Shown here piece by piece: positions 1 through 8,192 of a stretch of DNA of 13,701 nt; within the stretch, counting starts at the first letter, position 1; each line of letters opens with the position of its first letter. Under the pieces are notes generated by a model, which saw only the letters and a list, made by a program, of their open reading frames with translations, did no database searches and had not been told where the DNA came from. Both the position numbers and the translations under genes were made by a program. This DNA comes from Methylovulum sp. (GTDB lineage: Bacteria; Pseudomonadota; Gammaproteobacteria; Methylococcales; Methylomonadaceae): the NCBI GenBank assembly GCA_028713595.1, contig JAQTNZ010000023.1:1-13701 (forward strand), in the 5' to 3' direction.

Positions 1-762
1 GGAAGGCTGGTAAGGCGGTTGGGCGCTATTGACCGAATAACCGTCGGGCGAGAACGCGCCATCAAAAAAGACGGGCGGGGCTTCCAAAGCGGAGGCTTTG
101 CTGTCCGGTTTAGGCTTTAACCGCCCTTGCCCGTCAAGTTGGGCGCGAAGGTCTGGCGGGGCATTAGTGTCTTGAGGGGTGCAGGCACACACCAACCATT
201 GGTGGTTAAGATAGGAACCGCCAAACGCGCCCATAAAAAAATGGTCGGCCAAGACATAATCCTTGGCCCATTGCCATAAAGCCAGCTTGCTGCCATCGTA
301 ATGGCCCATCGTTAGCCCGCCCGCATCAGAAATGGCGGCAAAACGGTTGTTAAGCCCGCCATTGATTTGTTCGATATGCTGGTAATAGCGATGGACAAGG
401 TCACGGGTCGGCACGGAAAGCGGCAGGTTGACAGGGGGCTGGTCAATGGCAAATGGTCGGTTAGGCAATGGAGTGGCGATCAGCGGCGTGTTTTTGCTTG
501 CCCAAATCGGCGGCAACTGCACGAAGGCTTTGCCGTCATGGTCGATTTGGGTGTATTGCACGGCGCTGGCTTGCGCGATACCGTCAGCCCCAGGGAACAA
601 GCCATACAAGTTATCAAAGCTGCGATTTTCCGCGTAGATGACGACAATGGTGTGTAGGGCTTGAAGAGGGTCAGGTCGGGGTGTTTGCGCCGACGCTAGG
701 CTACTGACCAACATAAAGCTGGCGATTAACCCGTTCACAGAGCTGAGGCGTTGTGTGTTCAT
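1..762 (-). CDS. AcpA-like secreted acid phosphatase / phosphoesterase, 3' end missing
   Basis: I read this partial gene by translating the reverse complement from the ATG at 762-760; the frame stays open for 254 codons to the window edge. Residues 1-25 form a signal peptide (hydrophobic run about 11-24, likely cleavage after ASA), so the product should be exported. The mature start has AENRSFDNLYGLFPG (44-58), the hallmark of the phosphoesterase family shared by phospholipase C and Francisella AcpA. E45 and N46 match the AcpA metal ligands. GGSYLNHQW (181-189) carries the probable nucleophile S183. The C-terminal metal-binding aspartates lie outside the window. The family hydrolyses phosphomonoesters or phosphodiesters in the periplasm; the exact substrate is unknown. 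The gene lies 60 nt downstream of the ferredoxin on the same strand. No clear Shine-Dalgarno sequence or Pho box precedes it. Confidence 0.85.
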   Translation of the reverse strand, partial: MNTQRLSSVNGLIASFMLVSSLASAQTPRPDPLQALHTIVVIYAENRSFDNLYGLFPGADGIAQASAVQYTQIDHDGKAFVQLPPIWASKNTPLIATPLPNRPFAIDQPPVNLPLSVPTRDLVHRYYQHIEQINGGLNNRFAAISDAGGLTMGHYDGSKLALWQWAKDYVLADHFFMGAFGGSYLNHQWLVCACTPQDTNAPPDLRAQLDGQGRLKPKPDSKASALEAPPVFFDGAFSPDGYSVNSAQPPYQPS

Positions 763-822
763 AGGCTTTGCCTGTCCTGACTTGAGTTGTCCGAAAAGAT
801 GGGGTTGCTGGCCGTACCTTTC

Positions 823-1659
<837 letters not shown>

Positions 1660-1695
1660 TTACGCCTTTGTTAAAAAAGCAGTTATCGGCACGGT

Positions 1696-1751
1696 TTGTC
1701 ATTTAACTTTAATCTCGCTGTCATTAAGCTGACATTTTCCTTAATTATTCT
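1696..1751 (+). promoter_or_regulatory. Tandem Pho boxes and -10 element driving olsBA
   Basis: Four 7-mers lie in exact 11-bp phase: TTGTCAT (1696-1702), CTTTAAT (1707-1713), CTGTCAT (1718-1724) and CTGACAT (1729-1735), each pair separated by 4 bp. The last two with their spacer, CTGTCATTAAGCTGACAT, closely match the PhoB-box consensus of two CTGTCAT repeats 11 bp apart. Ten bases after the last repeat comes TATTCT (1746-1751), a fair -10 hexamer (4 of 6) at the spacing used in E. coli pstS, where a Pho box replaces the -35. Transcription would then begin near 1758. This implies activation by PhoB during phosphate starvation, which fits ornithine lipids as phosphorus-free membrane lipids. 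Confidence 0.8.
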
Positions 1752-1784
1752 GTGGCAAAGATACTCTTCAACACATGGATACTT

Positions 1785-2576
1785 ATGATAAAAGACACTG
1801 CTGAGGTAAACGTCAAACCCGCTAAACGCTTGGACTGTTTTGTCGCTGATTCAAAAGACCTGATTAAAGAAGCGCAAAGGTTACGTTACCGTGTTTTTGC
1901 TAAAGAAATGGGCGCGAAACTGAAATCGGAATCGGAAGGCTTGGATTACGATGACGTTGACGAATATTGTGACCATTTGGTGGTTTTTGATAACGTGAGC
2001 CAGAAAGTTGTCGGTTACACCCGCTTGTTAACTCAATATCAAGCTGAACAATTGGGTCATTTTTATTCCCAAAGCGAATTTAAGTTGGATCATGTCTTGG
2101 CATTGCCAGGCCGCTTTCTGGAAATTGGCCGTACTTGCGTAGACCCTGATTTTCGCGGCAGTGCGGTATTGACCACTTTATGGTCCGCCTTGGTCGAATA
2201 TGCCTTAAAAGGCCAGTTCAATTACTTGTTGGGTTGCGCCAGCATCACCCCAGGCCCTAGCGGCTTTGCCGTGGATGCCGTGTACCGCAATATTGACGCG
2301 AAAAATATAGCCCCGTCATCATTGGGCGTGACACCGGCCATCCCTGTGCCGGCGTCTTTGCGCTGTAACCGTGACGAGTCCGGCATCCCGCCGTTGCTGA
2401 AAGCGTATTTGCGTTTCGGTGCCTTGATTTGCGGCGAACCGTGCTGGGATGAAGATTTTAACTGTATGGATTTGTTCGTGTTATTGCCTTTGGATCAATT
2501 GCAGGAGCGTTACAGCAAGCATTATATGCGGGATTATCAGGCAAGTAATGAAATCGAAAAGTCGGCTGTACTATAG
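1785..2576 (+). CDS. olsB: Ornithine-acyl-ACP N-acyltransferase (OlsB-like, GNAT fold)
   Basis: The 263-residue product resembles OlsB, which N-acylates ornithine with a 3-hydroxyacyl group from acyl-ACP to make lyso-ornithine lipid, the first step of ornithine-lipid synthesis. Visible family features are the N-terminal RLRYRVFAKEMGA (32-44), the acyl-binding core LEIGRTCVDPDFRG (112-125), and a C-terminal block LLKAYLRFGALICGEPCWDEDFNCMDLFVLL (204-234). A GTG at 1752 would add 11 residues, but it lies upstream of the transcription start predicted from the Pho-box promoter. The ATG at 1785, with a weak GGAT 4 nt before it, is therefore preferred. It overlaps the acyltransferase gene by 29 nt. 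A general hemolysin-like GNAT annotation is the alternative; the OlsA-type partner and Pho boxes favour OlsB. Confidence 0.85.
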   Translation: MIKDTAEVNVKPAKRLDCFVADSKDLIKEAQRLRYRVFAKEMGAKLKSESEGLDYDDVDEYCDHLVVFDNVSQKVVGYTRLLTQYQAEQLGHFYSQSEFKLDHVLALPGRFLEIGRTCVDPDFRGSAVLTTLWSALVEYALKGQFNYLLGCASITPGPSGFAVDAVYRNIDAKNIAPSSLGVTPAIPVPASLRCNRDESGIPPLLKAYLRFGALICGEPCWDEDFNCMDLFVLLPLDQLQERYSKHYMRDYQASNEIEKSAVL

Positions 2577-3336
2577 GCTATTGGGCGTAGCCTTATTGGC
2601 GGTCGCTGGCTGTCTTATCGCGGGGGTCGTATTCCCCGCGCTTAATCTAGTGTGTCCGCCCAATACCGCCAGAAACCATCGGGATGCCCTAAAAAAACGC
2701 TGGCTGTGCTGGTTTAGCGCCATCGTCAAGCTGCATGTCAGCCAAGAAGGCGAGTTACCTGAACACGCCGGGCTTATCGTTAGCAACCATGTCTCGTGGC
2801 TGGACATCATCTTGCTCGGACAATATCTGCCCGCCTATTTTGTCGCCAAAAGCGACATAGCCGGCTGGCCGATATTCGGCTTTATGTCCAGGCAATCGGG
2901 CACTATTTTTATCCGGCGCGGTGAAAAAAAGCATATCGTGGAAACTGCCGAAAAAATGGTCTGGCTGTTGAAGCAAAACCGTAACATTATCGCCTTCCCC
3001 GAAGGCACCACCACGCGCGGTGAAGAAGTCCTGCATTTCCACGCTTCTTTATTCCAACCCGCCATACTGACCAAAGCGCCAGTGCAGCCGGTCGCCATCC
3101 AATACCTAGGTGCGGCCAAAGACCTTGCCCCTTTTGTTGATGACGATGACCTGTTGCCGCATCTTATCAGTATGTTGAAGTTGGACAGGATAGAAGTGCG
3201 CCTAAGCTTCTTGCCCCCGATTGACAGCACGGGCCAAACCCGCCAAGCCATCAGTATTGAAGCCCATAATGTGATTTTGGCGCGTATAGCCAATGATGTT
3301 ACGGATATTGCCAAGTCTGCCCATTCTTACAAATAG
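2548..3336 (+). CDS. olsA: 1-acylglycerol-3-phosphate / lyso-ornithine lipid O-acyltransferase (PlsC family)
   Basis: This 262-residue membrane-associated acyltransferase has the PlsC motifs. NHVSWLD (80-86) is the HX4D catalytic box (H81, D86), FIRR (121-124) fits the second substrate-binding block, and FPEGTTT (150-156) is the third. Residues about 10-31 form a hydrophobic membrane anchor. In ornithine-lipid synthesis OlsA adds the second, ester-linked acyl chain to lyso-ornithine lipid; the same family makes phosphatidic acid. Coupling to the OlsB-like gene favours the first role. The frame is open from 2449, but the residues before Met at 2548 do not look like the family and would overlap olsB by over 120 nt. 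ATG 2548 has an upstream AGG and starts inside the end of olsB, suggesting translational coupling. Confidence 0.82.
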   Translation: MKSKSRLYYRLLGVALLAVAGCLIAGVVFPALNLVCPPNTARNHRDALKKRWLCWFSAIVKLHVSQEGELPEHAGLIVSNHVSWLDIILLGQYLPAYFVAKSDIAGWPIFGFMSRQSGTIFIRRGEKKHIVETAEKMVWLLKQNRNIIAFPEGTTTRGEEVLHFHASLFQPAILTKAPVQPVAIQYLGAAKDLAPFVDDDDLLPHLISMLKLDRIEVRLSFLPPIDSTGQTRQAISIEAHNVILARIANDVTDIAKSAHSYK

Positions 3337-3354
3337 CGGTATCTGTGTTATCGT

Positions 3355-3381
3355 TACGTTTTTCCGGCCCGGAAAAACGTA
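3355..3381. repeat. 27-bp palindrome between olsA and the M14 gene
   Basis: Perfect 13-bp arms flank a single central C: TACGTTTTTCCGG (3355-3367) and CCGGAAAAACGTA (3369-3381). As RNA it would form a 10-11 bp stem with a GGCCC-type loop. It begins 18 nt after olsA. There is no run of T after either arm, so it is not a typical intrinsic terminator. It may stabilise the olsBA mRNA 3' end, attenuate read-through, or be an operator. Confidence 0.6.
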
Positions 3382-3414
3382 CCCATCATTGCAACATCAA
3401 CTTTTAGCACCGCC

Positions 3415-4440
3415 ATGACTGGCTTTAAATTTCCCGAACTGGAACAGCTCGTACGCTTGATCGAGAAGTTTGGTGCGCGTGCGCGTACCGAAGTGATTGA
3501 GCGTATCCCTTACAAACACTTGGAATTCCCTATCCACTGCCTGACGCTGGGGACGGCTAAGCCGGATGTGCCGGTGCTGGCGTTTTTTGGCGGGGTGCAT
3601 GGTTTGGAGAAAATCGGTTCGGAAGTGATTTTGTCGTATCTGCAAACCCTCTTGCAATTGCTGGACTGGGACGAAGAATTGCAGCAACGGCTGGAACATT
3701 CGCGCTTGGTGTTTGTGCCTATCGTCAATCCGGTCGGGGTGTATCTGGGGCGGCGCTCCAATGGCAATTGTGTGGATTTGATGCGCAACTCGCCAATTGA
3801 GGGTGAGGGCATAGGGGCTAAGAAAATTTACAGCGGCCAGCAATTGACGCGCTATCTGCCGTGGTTTCGCGGCGACCTCACGCAAATGGAAAAAGAATCG
3901 CTGGCTTTATGTAAGGTGGTTAAGGAGCAGTTGTTCAGTGCGCCACTCTCTATTGCCTTGGACTTGCATTCCGGTTTTGGCATTAAAGACCGTTTATGGT
4001 TCCCTTATGCCTCACGGCAAACACCTTTTACCTATATCCCGCAAGCATTGGCGTTAAAAGACTTGTTTGACCGCTGTTACCAGAATCATGTCTATAAGAT
4101 TGAGCCGATGTCACAGGAATATGTGATTAACGGCGATTTATGGGATTATCTGTTCGACCAGTTCGTCGGCCAGTTTGGCCAGCAGAAGTTTTTTCTGCCG
4201 TTGACCTTGGAAATGGGTTCGTGGCTGTGGCTACGCAAAAATCCCTTGCATTTGTTTTATCGGCACGGCCTGTTCCACCCGATGTTGCCGCACCGCCAAC
4301 AACGGGTGTTGCGCCGCCATTTTGTATTATTTGATTTTTTGCACCGCAGCTTATTGTATTCAGCCCCCTGGGCGCGTCTCACGCCGGAACAAATTATAGC
4401 CAACCAAAGTAAAGCCGAGGCGTTGTGGTATGGACGCTAA
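3415..4440 (+). CDS. M14-family zinc carboxypeptidase-like protein
   Basis: The 341-residue product has the metal and catalytic layout of M14 metallocarboxypeptidases and the related succinylglutamate desuccinylase/aspartoacylase group. GGVHGLE (59-65) gives the HxxE zinc pair H62 and E65. NPVGVYLGRRSNGNCVDLMRN (105-125) matches the NPDG...R...DLNRN substrate-binding stretch. LDLHSGFG (182-189) supplies the third zinc ligand H185. LTLEMGSW (263-270) supplies the likely catalytic base E266. There is no signal peptide, so a cytoplasmic role is expected. The substrate cannot be read from sequence. The start has no evident Shine-Dalgarno; the next gene overlaps its end by 11 nt. It may be partly read through from olsBA, although the palindrome lies between them. 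Confidence 0.82.
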   Translation: MTGFKFPELEQLVRLIEKFGARARTEVIERIPYKHLEFPIHCLTLGTAKPDVPVLAFFGGVHGLEKIGSEVILSYLQTLLQLLDWDEELQQRLEHSRLVFVPIVNPVGVYLGRRSNGNCVDLMRNSPIEGEGIGAKKIYSGQQLTRYLPWFRGDLTQMEKESLALCKVVKEQLFSAPLSIALDLHSGFGIKDRLWFPYASRQTPFTYIPQALALKDLFDRCYQNHVYKIEPMSQEYVINGDLWDYLFDQFVGQFGQQKFFLPLTLEMGSWLWLRKNPLHLFYRHGLFHPMLPHRQQRVLRRHFVLFDFLHRSLLYSAPWARLTPEQIIANQSKAEALWYGR

Positions 4441-5200
4441 ACGCGGCCAACACTGGATTTTATTGCGGGGGCTGGCGCGTGAATCGGCGCACTGGGGCGA
4501 TTTTCTGCCGCAACTTCAGGCGCAGCTTCCCACCGCAACCATAACTGCCTTGGATTTGCCGGGAACCGGGCAGTTTTACCAACAAGCCAGCCCGAATAAC
4601 ATCGCCGCCATCACCGGACACGTCCGCGCCCACGCTTTGGCGCGTGGCTTGTTGGCACAGCCTGTCACCTTGTTGGCGGTATCATTGGGGGCGATGGTGG
4701 CTTGGGAATGGTTGCAACGTTACCCTGATGACTGTTGCGGGGCGGTGCTGATGAACACCAGTTTTGCCAATTTAAGCCCGTTTTACCAGCGCTTGCGCTG
4801 GCAAAGTTATGGGCGGTTTGGTGCTCTGCTTTGCCGTCGTGATAGTTATCAGCGTGAGCTGGCGATTGTGGGCTTGGTAAGCAATCAGCCTAAGCAGTAT
4901 GGGCAAGTGGCCAAAGCCTGGGCGGCCATCCAAGCCGAGCGGCCTTTGGGCTTAAAAAACGCCCTCAGGCAATTGATTGCAGCGGCAAGTTACCGCCCCG
5001 CCCAAAAGCCCCCCAAACCGCCTGTATTGTTGCTGAATGGCGCGGGGGATCGCTTGGTGTCGCCCGCCTGTACCGAAGCTATCCAAAAACAGTTTGCCTT
5101 AGAGCGGCAAACCCATCCGTGGGCGGGGCATGACCTGACGTTGGATGATGGCGAGTGGGTGGTTTTGCGGCTGCGGGCGTGGCTGGCCACTATGCACTAA
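4430..5200 (+). CDS. Alpha/beta hydrolase
   Basis: This 256-residue alpha/beta hydrolase has a complete catalytic triad by motif. The nucleophile is S85 in LAVSLGA (82-88), an elbow with Ala in place of the first Gly of GxSxG. The acid is D207 in NGAGDRLV (203-210), and the base is H234 in WAGHDL (231-236). The cap region (about 115-190) is typical of the BioH/MhpC-like superfamily, but nothing identifies it as BioH. No signal peptide is seen. It overlaps the M14-like gene by 11 nt, so the two are translationally coupled and may act on related amide or ester substrates. The substrate is unknown. The gene is convergent with the TPR gene, 34 nt away. Confidence 0.8.
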   Translation: MDAKRGQHWILLRGLARESAHWGDFLPQLQAQLPTATITALDLPGTGQFYQQASPNNIAAITGHVRAHALARGLLAQPVTLLAVSLGAMVAWEWLQRYPDDCCGAVLMNTSFANLSPFYQRLRWQSYGRFGALLCRRDSYQRELAIVGLVSNQPKQYGQVAKAWAAIQAERPLGLKNALRQLIAAASYRPAQKPPKPPVLLLNGAGDRLVSPACTEAIQKQFALERQTHPWAGHDLTLDDGEWVVLRLRAWLATMH

Positions 5201-5234
5201 AGTTGTCCAGATGAGTCTATCCAATAAGATAGCG

Positions 5235-6227
5235 TTATGGTGTTGTGCGGTTCGTTAACATAGACGCTTGTGTGAACGCCGCTACAGCTACCTCAGAGCG
5301 ATTGCCACAAGCTGATTCAATAATTTCAATAGGGTTCCCTGCCATTAAGGCTCTAGCCTCGCTCAAGGTCGCTCGTGCATCACTTATCTGCCCTGTTAAT
5401 GATTCGTCAGCCCATTGGCGATAGAGTGCGGCGGTCAGACCTGTACGCGCAATACCATAATTCATCAGTTGCAATGCGGTTTTAAATTCATTAATGGCCG
5501 CTTTCGCATCGTCTTTGTAGCAGAGCAAAAAAGTCGCGTAATTTCCATGTGGCCACGCTTTTTTGGGTTCATAAGCAAATTGCTTCTTATACATTTTATC
5601 GGCATCATCAAAATGCTGGGTTTTTGTATAATAATCGGCGAGGCCAGCGAATGCAGCTGTCATCACCTTTATATTTTTGGTGTTGCTGCCAATAACTTTT
5701 AGATAATGGGAGGCGGCTTTTTCTAAATTCCCTTCTGCAATCAATACATCCGCCCAGTTATTATGAAACCAAGGATCAGTTGTCCCCCCTAGTTTTTCCG
5801 CTGTGGTTAATGCTGATTCGGCTTCGCTGTATCGCTGCTGTATAAAATACCAATGCCCCAAAAGGATATAGGCCTCGGCAAAATTTGGCTTTAAGGCAAT
5901 GGCGGTTTTTAATGATTTTTCAGCAGATTTTAGGTCGTTAGAATCATGGTCGTTATTCCTATGAAACCCGTGTATAATATAATAGCGGGCATATTCTCGG
6001 TGGGCGGCCGCGTAATTGGGATGGCTACTGAGAATATTATCCAAACGGGTTCGAGCCTCATTGAGAATAGAGGATTCACCGCCCCAACTATCCAGTAATG
6101 CCGCCACCTCTTTCAATTGCGCTTTAGTTTGGGAATCAATTGCCGCTTCTTTATCTGTAGCGAATGCGGTTGAAATGGTCAAAATTAATAGGCCACAAAG
6201 TAGCCATATGTGCGTAGGTGATTTCAT
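5235..6227 (-). CDS. Exported TPR-repeat protein of unknown function
   Basis: The 330-residue product starts with a signal peptide (KSPTH basic start, hydrophobic 8-20, likely cleavage after AFA at 23) and so is probably periplasmic. About six tetratricopeptide-like helical pairs follow from about residue 70 to 300. The clearest are AEAYILLGHWYFIQQRYSEAESALTTA (117-143), WFHNNWADVLIAEGNLEKAASHYL (about 152-175) and AFAGLADYYTKTQHFDDADKMYKK (about 192-215). TPRs bind proteins, so it is likely a scaffold or assembly factor; the partner is not evident. No Shine-Dalgarno is visible before the ATG. The 186-nt AT-rich region upstream should hold its promoter. It is more AT-rich than its neighbours. 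Confidence 0.75.
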   Translation of the reverse strand: MKSPTHIWLLCGLLILTISTAFATDKEAAIDSQTKAQLKEVAALLDSWGGESSILNEARTRLDNILSSHPNYAAAHREYARYYIIHGFHRNNDHDSNDLKSAEKSLKTAIALKPNFAEAYILLGHWYFIQQRYSEAESALTTAEKLGGTTDPWFHNNWADVLIAEGNLEKAASHYLKVIGSNTKNIKVMTAAFAGLADYYTKTQHFDDADKMYKKQFAYEPKKAWPHGNYATFLLCYKDDAKAAINEFKTALQLMNYGIARTGLTAALYRQWADESLTGQISDARATLSEARALMAGNPIEIIESACGNRSEVAVAAFTQASMLTNRTTP

Positions 6228-6298
6228 AAGCTTTTGGGGATGGGTAGCAGGTTATTAGTGATTGATTTGCTTAAGTATAGTACAGTCAAATAAAAGCA

Positions 6299-6320
6299 CT
6301 AGGCAGTACACCTATCCTAG
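6299..6320. repeat. CTAGG dyad upstream of the TPR gene
   Basis: CTAGG (6299-6303) and CCTAG (6316-6320) form a dyad with a 12-bp centre, about 72 bp upstream of the TPR start on its sense strand. Its length and position fit an operator, but 5-bp arms can arise by chance. Confidence 0.25.
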
Positions 6321-6350
6321 CAAGTGTCTTTTGCAAATATGGCATGTAAT

Positions 6351-6399
6351 ATTGATTTATAATTTTAATTATATCAATAGGTTAATAAGGTTATCAATA
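6351..6399. repeat. AT-only imperfect palindrome and paired TATCAATA repeats
   Basis: 6351-6378 is an imperfect dyad made almost only of A and T: ATTGA, then TATAATT, a 2-nt centre, AATTATA, then TCAAT, with a 2-nt bulge in the left arm. TATCAATA occurs at 6372-6379 and again at 6392-6399, 20 bp apart, about two helical turns. The site lies between the esterase stop and the TPR gene start, both on the minus strand. It may be a protein-binding site or bent DNA; there is no evidence for which. Confidence 0.4.
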
Positions 6400-6413
6400 T
6401 AGGGAATAGTTGT

Positions 6414-7142
6414 TTATACATACAACGGAGCCATGCGCCGCCAGTAATAACCGCTATGCGCCCGTTCATTCCATAAGATCAGCTGATGCCGAATGCCTTT
6501 GTGGGCTAACGTTGAACTCAGTTGCTGGTTGTTTTCCAAAAATGGATCTTCATTGCCGATGACTAGGATAATGTCCATCTCTTTCAGTTTGCTTAACACG
6601 TCATCGCTTTCCAAATTGGGCAGAAAATGCGAGGGGGTGTGGAAGTACACGTCCTCATTGTAAAAGCCATCGAGCAAATCGTTAAAATATTCCACATTCA
6701 AGGTCAGGTCATAGCGGCCTGAAAACGCCACCAGTTTTTTAAACAACTGCGGATGCCGGAAAGCGGTGTTGGCGGCATGGAACGCGCCTAGGCTCAGGCC
6801 ATGGGAGATGGTGCATTCGTGAGGGTTCTGGCTGTCCATAAACGGCAACACTTCTTTTATCACATAATCCTCATAGGCGATATGCCGTTGGATGCGGCCT
6901 GAGGGGTGCGCCCACCAACAATAAAAGGTTTCCGCATACACGGCATCAATGCAGTACAGTTGCAGCCAACCTTGATCTATCTTATGTTTTAACGCCTTCA
7001 CCATGCCCAGCCTTTCGTATTCGTCAAACCGCCCGTCACGGGTAGGAAATACTAGGACTTTCGCGCCCGCATGGCCGAAAATCAGCAATTCCATTTCACG
7101 TTCTAAATTATCACTCCACCACTTGTGATACTCGCGGTTCAT
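6414..7142 (-). CDS. Esterase-family alpha/beta hydrolase (PF00756-like)
   Basis: The 242-residue protein resembles the esterase D / putative-esterase family. The nucleophile elbow is HGLSLGAFH (114-122) with S117. D199 in IGNEDPF (196-202) and H229 in ERAHSGYYW (226-234) complete a triad in the right order and spacing. YEDYVIKEVLPFM (90-102), before the nucleophile, is the family's conserved helix. There is no signal peptide. Proteins of this type cleave S-formylglutathione, acyl esters or siderophore esters, so substrate assignment is not safe. It has a good Shine-Dalgarno (AGGAG, 8 nt before ATG). It lies 46 nt downstream of the CE7 gene, probably on the same transcript. Confidence 0.8.
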   Translation of the reverse strand: MNREYHKWWSDNLEREMELLIFGHAGAKVLVFPTRDGRFDEYERLGMVKALKHKIDQGWLQLYCIDAVYAETFYCWWAHPSGRIQRHIAYEDYVIKEVLPFMDSQNPHECTISHGLSLGAFHAANTAFRHPQLFKKLVAFSGRYDLTLNVEYFNDLLDGFYNEDVYFHTPSHFLPNLESDDVLSKLKEMDIILVIGNEDPFLENNQQLSSTLAHKGIRHQLILWNERAHSGYYWRRMAPLYV

Positions 7143-7188
7143 CGCACAACTCCTGATTGCTTGTGTTGGTTATATATGGTTAAAGATA

Positions 7189-8172
7189 TTATTTTGCTAG
7201 TGGTGCAAAAAAAGTTTCCAGCCCGTCAATCAGCTGGTTTTGCTGTTGCGCTTGGTTGGGGTAGCTGTAATGGCCCGCTTCCAAGACAAACAACTGTTTT
7301 TCCCCAGGCAAGGTGTTGTAAATCGCAAACTGTCCGGGTGGGGCCACGCACGGGTCAAAGGTGGCGCAAGCACAATGCATAGGTATGTTGATATGCCGTG
7401 CCGCTGTGGCCGCATCGTAGTAACGCAACACTTTCAACGTCTGTTTTTTGTGTCCACAGTAATATTGCTGGACACTGTTGGCGCTGCCTTGTGAGGGCAA
7501 ACGCAAACGTAAGGGTTGGTTGCCGAAGGTCGGCACATTCAAATGCGCTCTGGCGATACGCGGGTCTACCGCTAAGGCCAATGCCCCAATACCGCCAGCA
7601 AAACTAATGCCAAGATAGCCTAAGTGTCCTTTGAGATAAGGGAACAGGTTCAATAAGGTGCTGACCGCCAACCAGACATCTTCAACGCAGCCGCCCAACA
7701 CATAGCGGTTGGCATCTTCAATATGATGCCTGACATGCCAGAACGGATCAGCGGAAATGTCCGGCTCATTGCTTAAGCCTAAGCCGCGAAAACAGGGGAA
7801 CAGCAATGCCGAATCCTGGAAAGGCAAGTGGAAATCAGGGGCGCTGCGGCCACCATAACCATGACCTATCACAAAGCCGCGCTTGACCACGCCGTATTTG
7901 GGCAGCAGCAGCCAGCACCGGATTAGCCGTTGGTCGGTGGAGGTGTAGCTGATATGAAACACTTGCCAGCCGGATTTGTCGGTGTTGATAAAGGTGATTT
8001 TGGGTAATGGCGCCACGCGCAAAGCGTGCTGATAACGCCGTTGCCAAAAAGTCAGGAAATCCTTTGGGGCTTTAGGGACACCCACGGCTAACAATCGTTC
8101 TAAAGAATAGCCATAGCCGGGGTCAAATCCGTATCCGCTTTTGTTAATAACATTACAACTATCGTCTGACAT
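7189..8172 (-). CDS. CE7-family acetyl-xylan esterase / cephalosporin-C deacetylase
   Basis: The 327-residue product matches carbohydrate esterase family 7, cytoplasmic hydrolases that remove acetyl groups from short xylo-oligosaccharides and other small acetyl esters. FRGLGLSNEPDI (128-139) corresponds to the family RGQGxS segment. The nucleophile S190 lies in LGISFAGG (187-194). The acid D273 lies in TFDPCVAPPGQFAIYN (271-286), and H301 in EAGHYSY (298-304). The spacing is almost that of the Thermotoga enzyme (S188, D274, H303). A TTG at 8184 extends the frame by 4 residues, but GAGGA 6 nt before the ATG at 8172 marks the start. It heads a two-gene unit with the esterase and has a strong-looking promoter. 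Confidence 0.85.
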   Translation of the reverse strand: MSDDSCNVINKSGYGFDPGYGYSLERLLAVGVPKAPKDFLTFWQRRYQHALRVAPLPKITFINTDKSGWQVFHISYTSTDQRLIRCWLLLPKYGVVKRGFVIGHGYGGRSAPDFHLPFQDSALLFPCFRGLGLSNEPDISADPFWHVRHHIEDANRYVLGGCVEDVWLAVSTLLNLFPYLKGHLGYLGISFAGGIGALALAVDPRIARAHLNVPTFGNQPLRLRLPSQGSANSVQQYYCGHKKQTLKVLRYYDAATAARHINIPMHCACATFDPCVAPPGQFAIYNTLPGEKQLFVLEAGHYSYPNQAQQQNQLIDGLETFFAPLAK

Positions 8173-8192
8173 GCACTTCCTCAATTACTTTT

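Noticed and set aside
367..657. 96-codon plus-strand ORF
   Set aside because: It lies antisense to the AcpA-like gene, whose catalytic motifs and signal peptide are clear; the plus-strand product shows no family features.
1752..1784. GTG start for OlsB adding 11 residues
   Set aside because: It directly abuts the -10 element and lies upstream of the predicted transcription start; no ribosome binding site precedes it.
1775..1804. Nine-codon ORF from ATG 1775 before olsB
   Set aside because: It lacks a Shine-Dalgarno, overlaps the olsB start out of frame, and has no sign of function.
2835..3314. 159-codon minus-strand ORF inside olsA
   Set aside because: It is a shadow of the acyltransferase gene, which carries intact catalytic motifs on the other strand.
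5217..5232. CTATC/GATAG hairpin between the convergent hydrolase and TPR genes as a terminator
   Set aside because: The stem is only 5 AT-rich base pairs and no T run follows on either strand.
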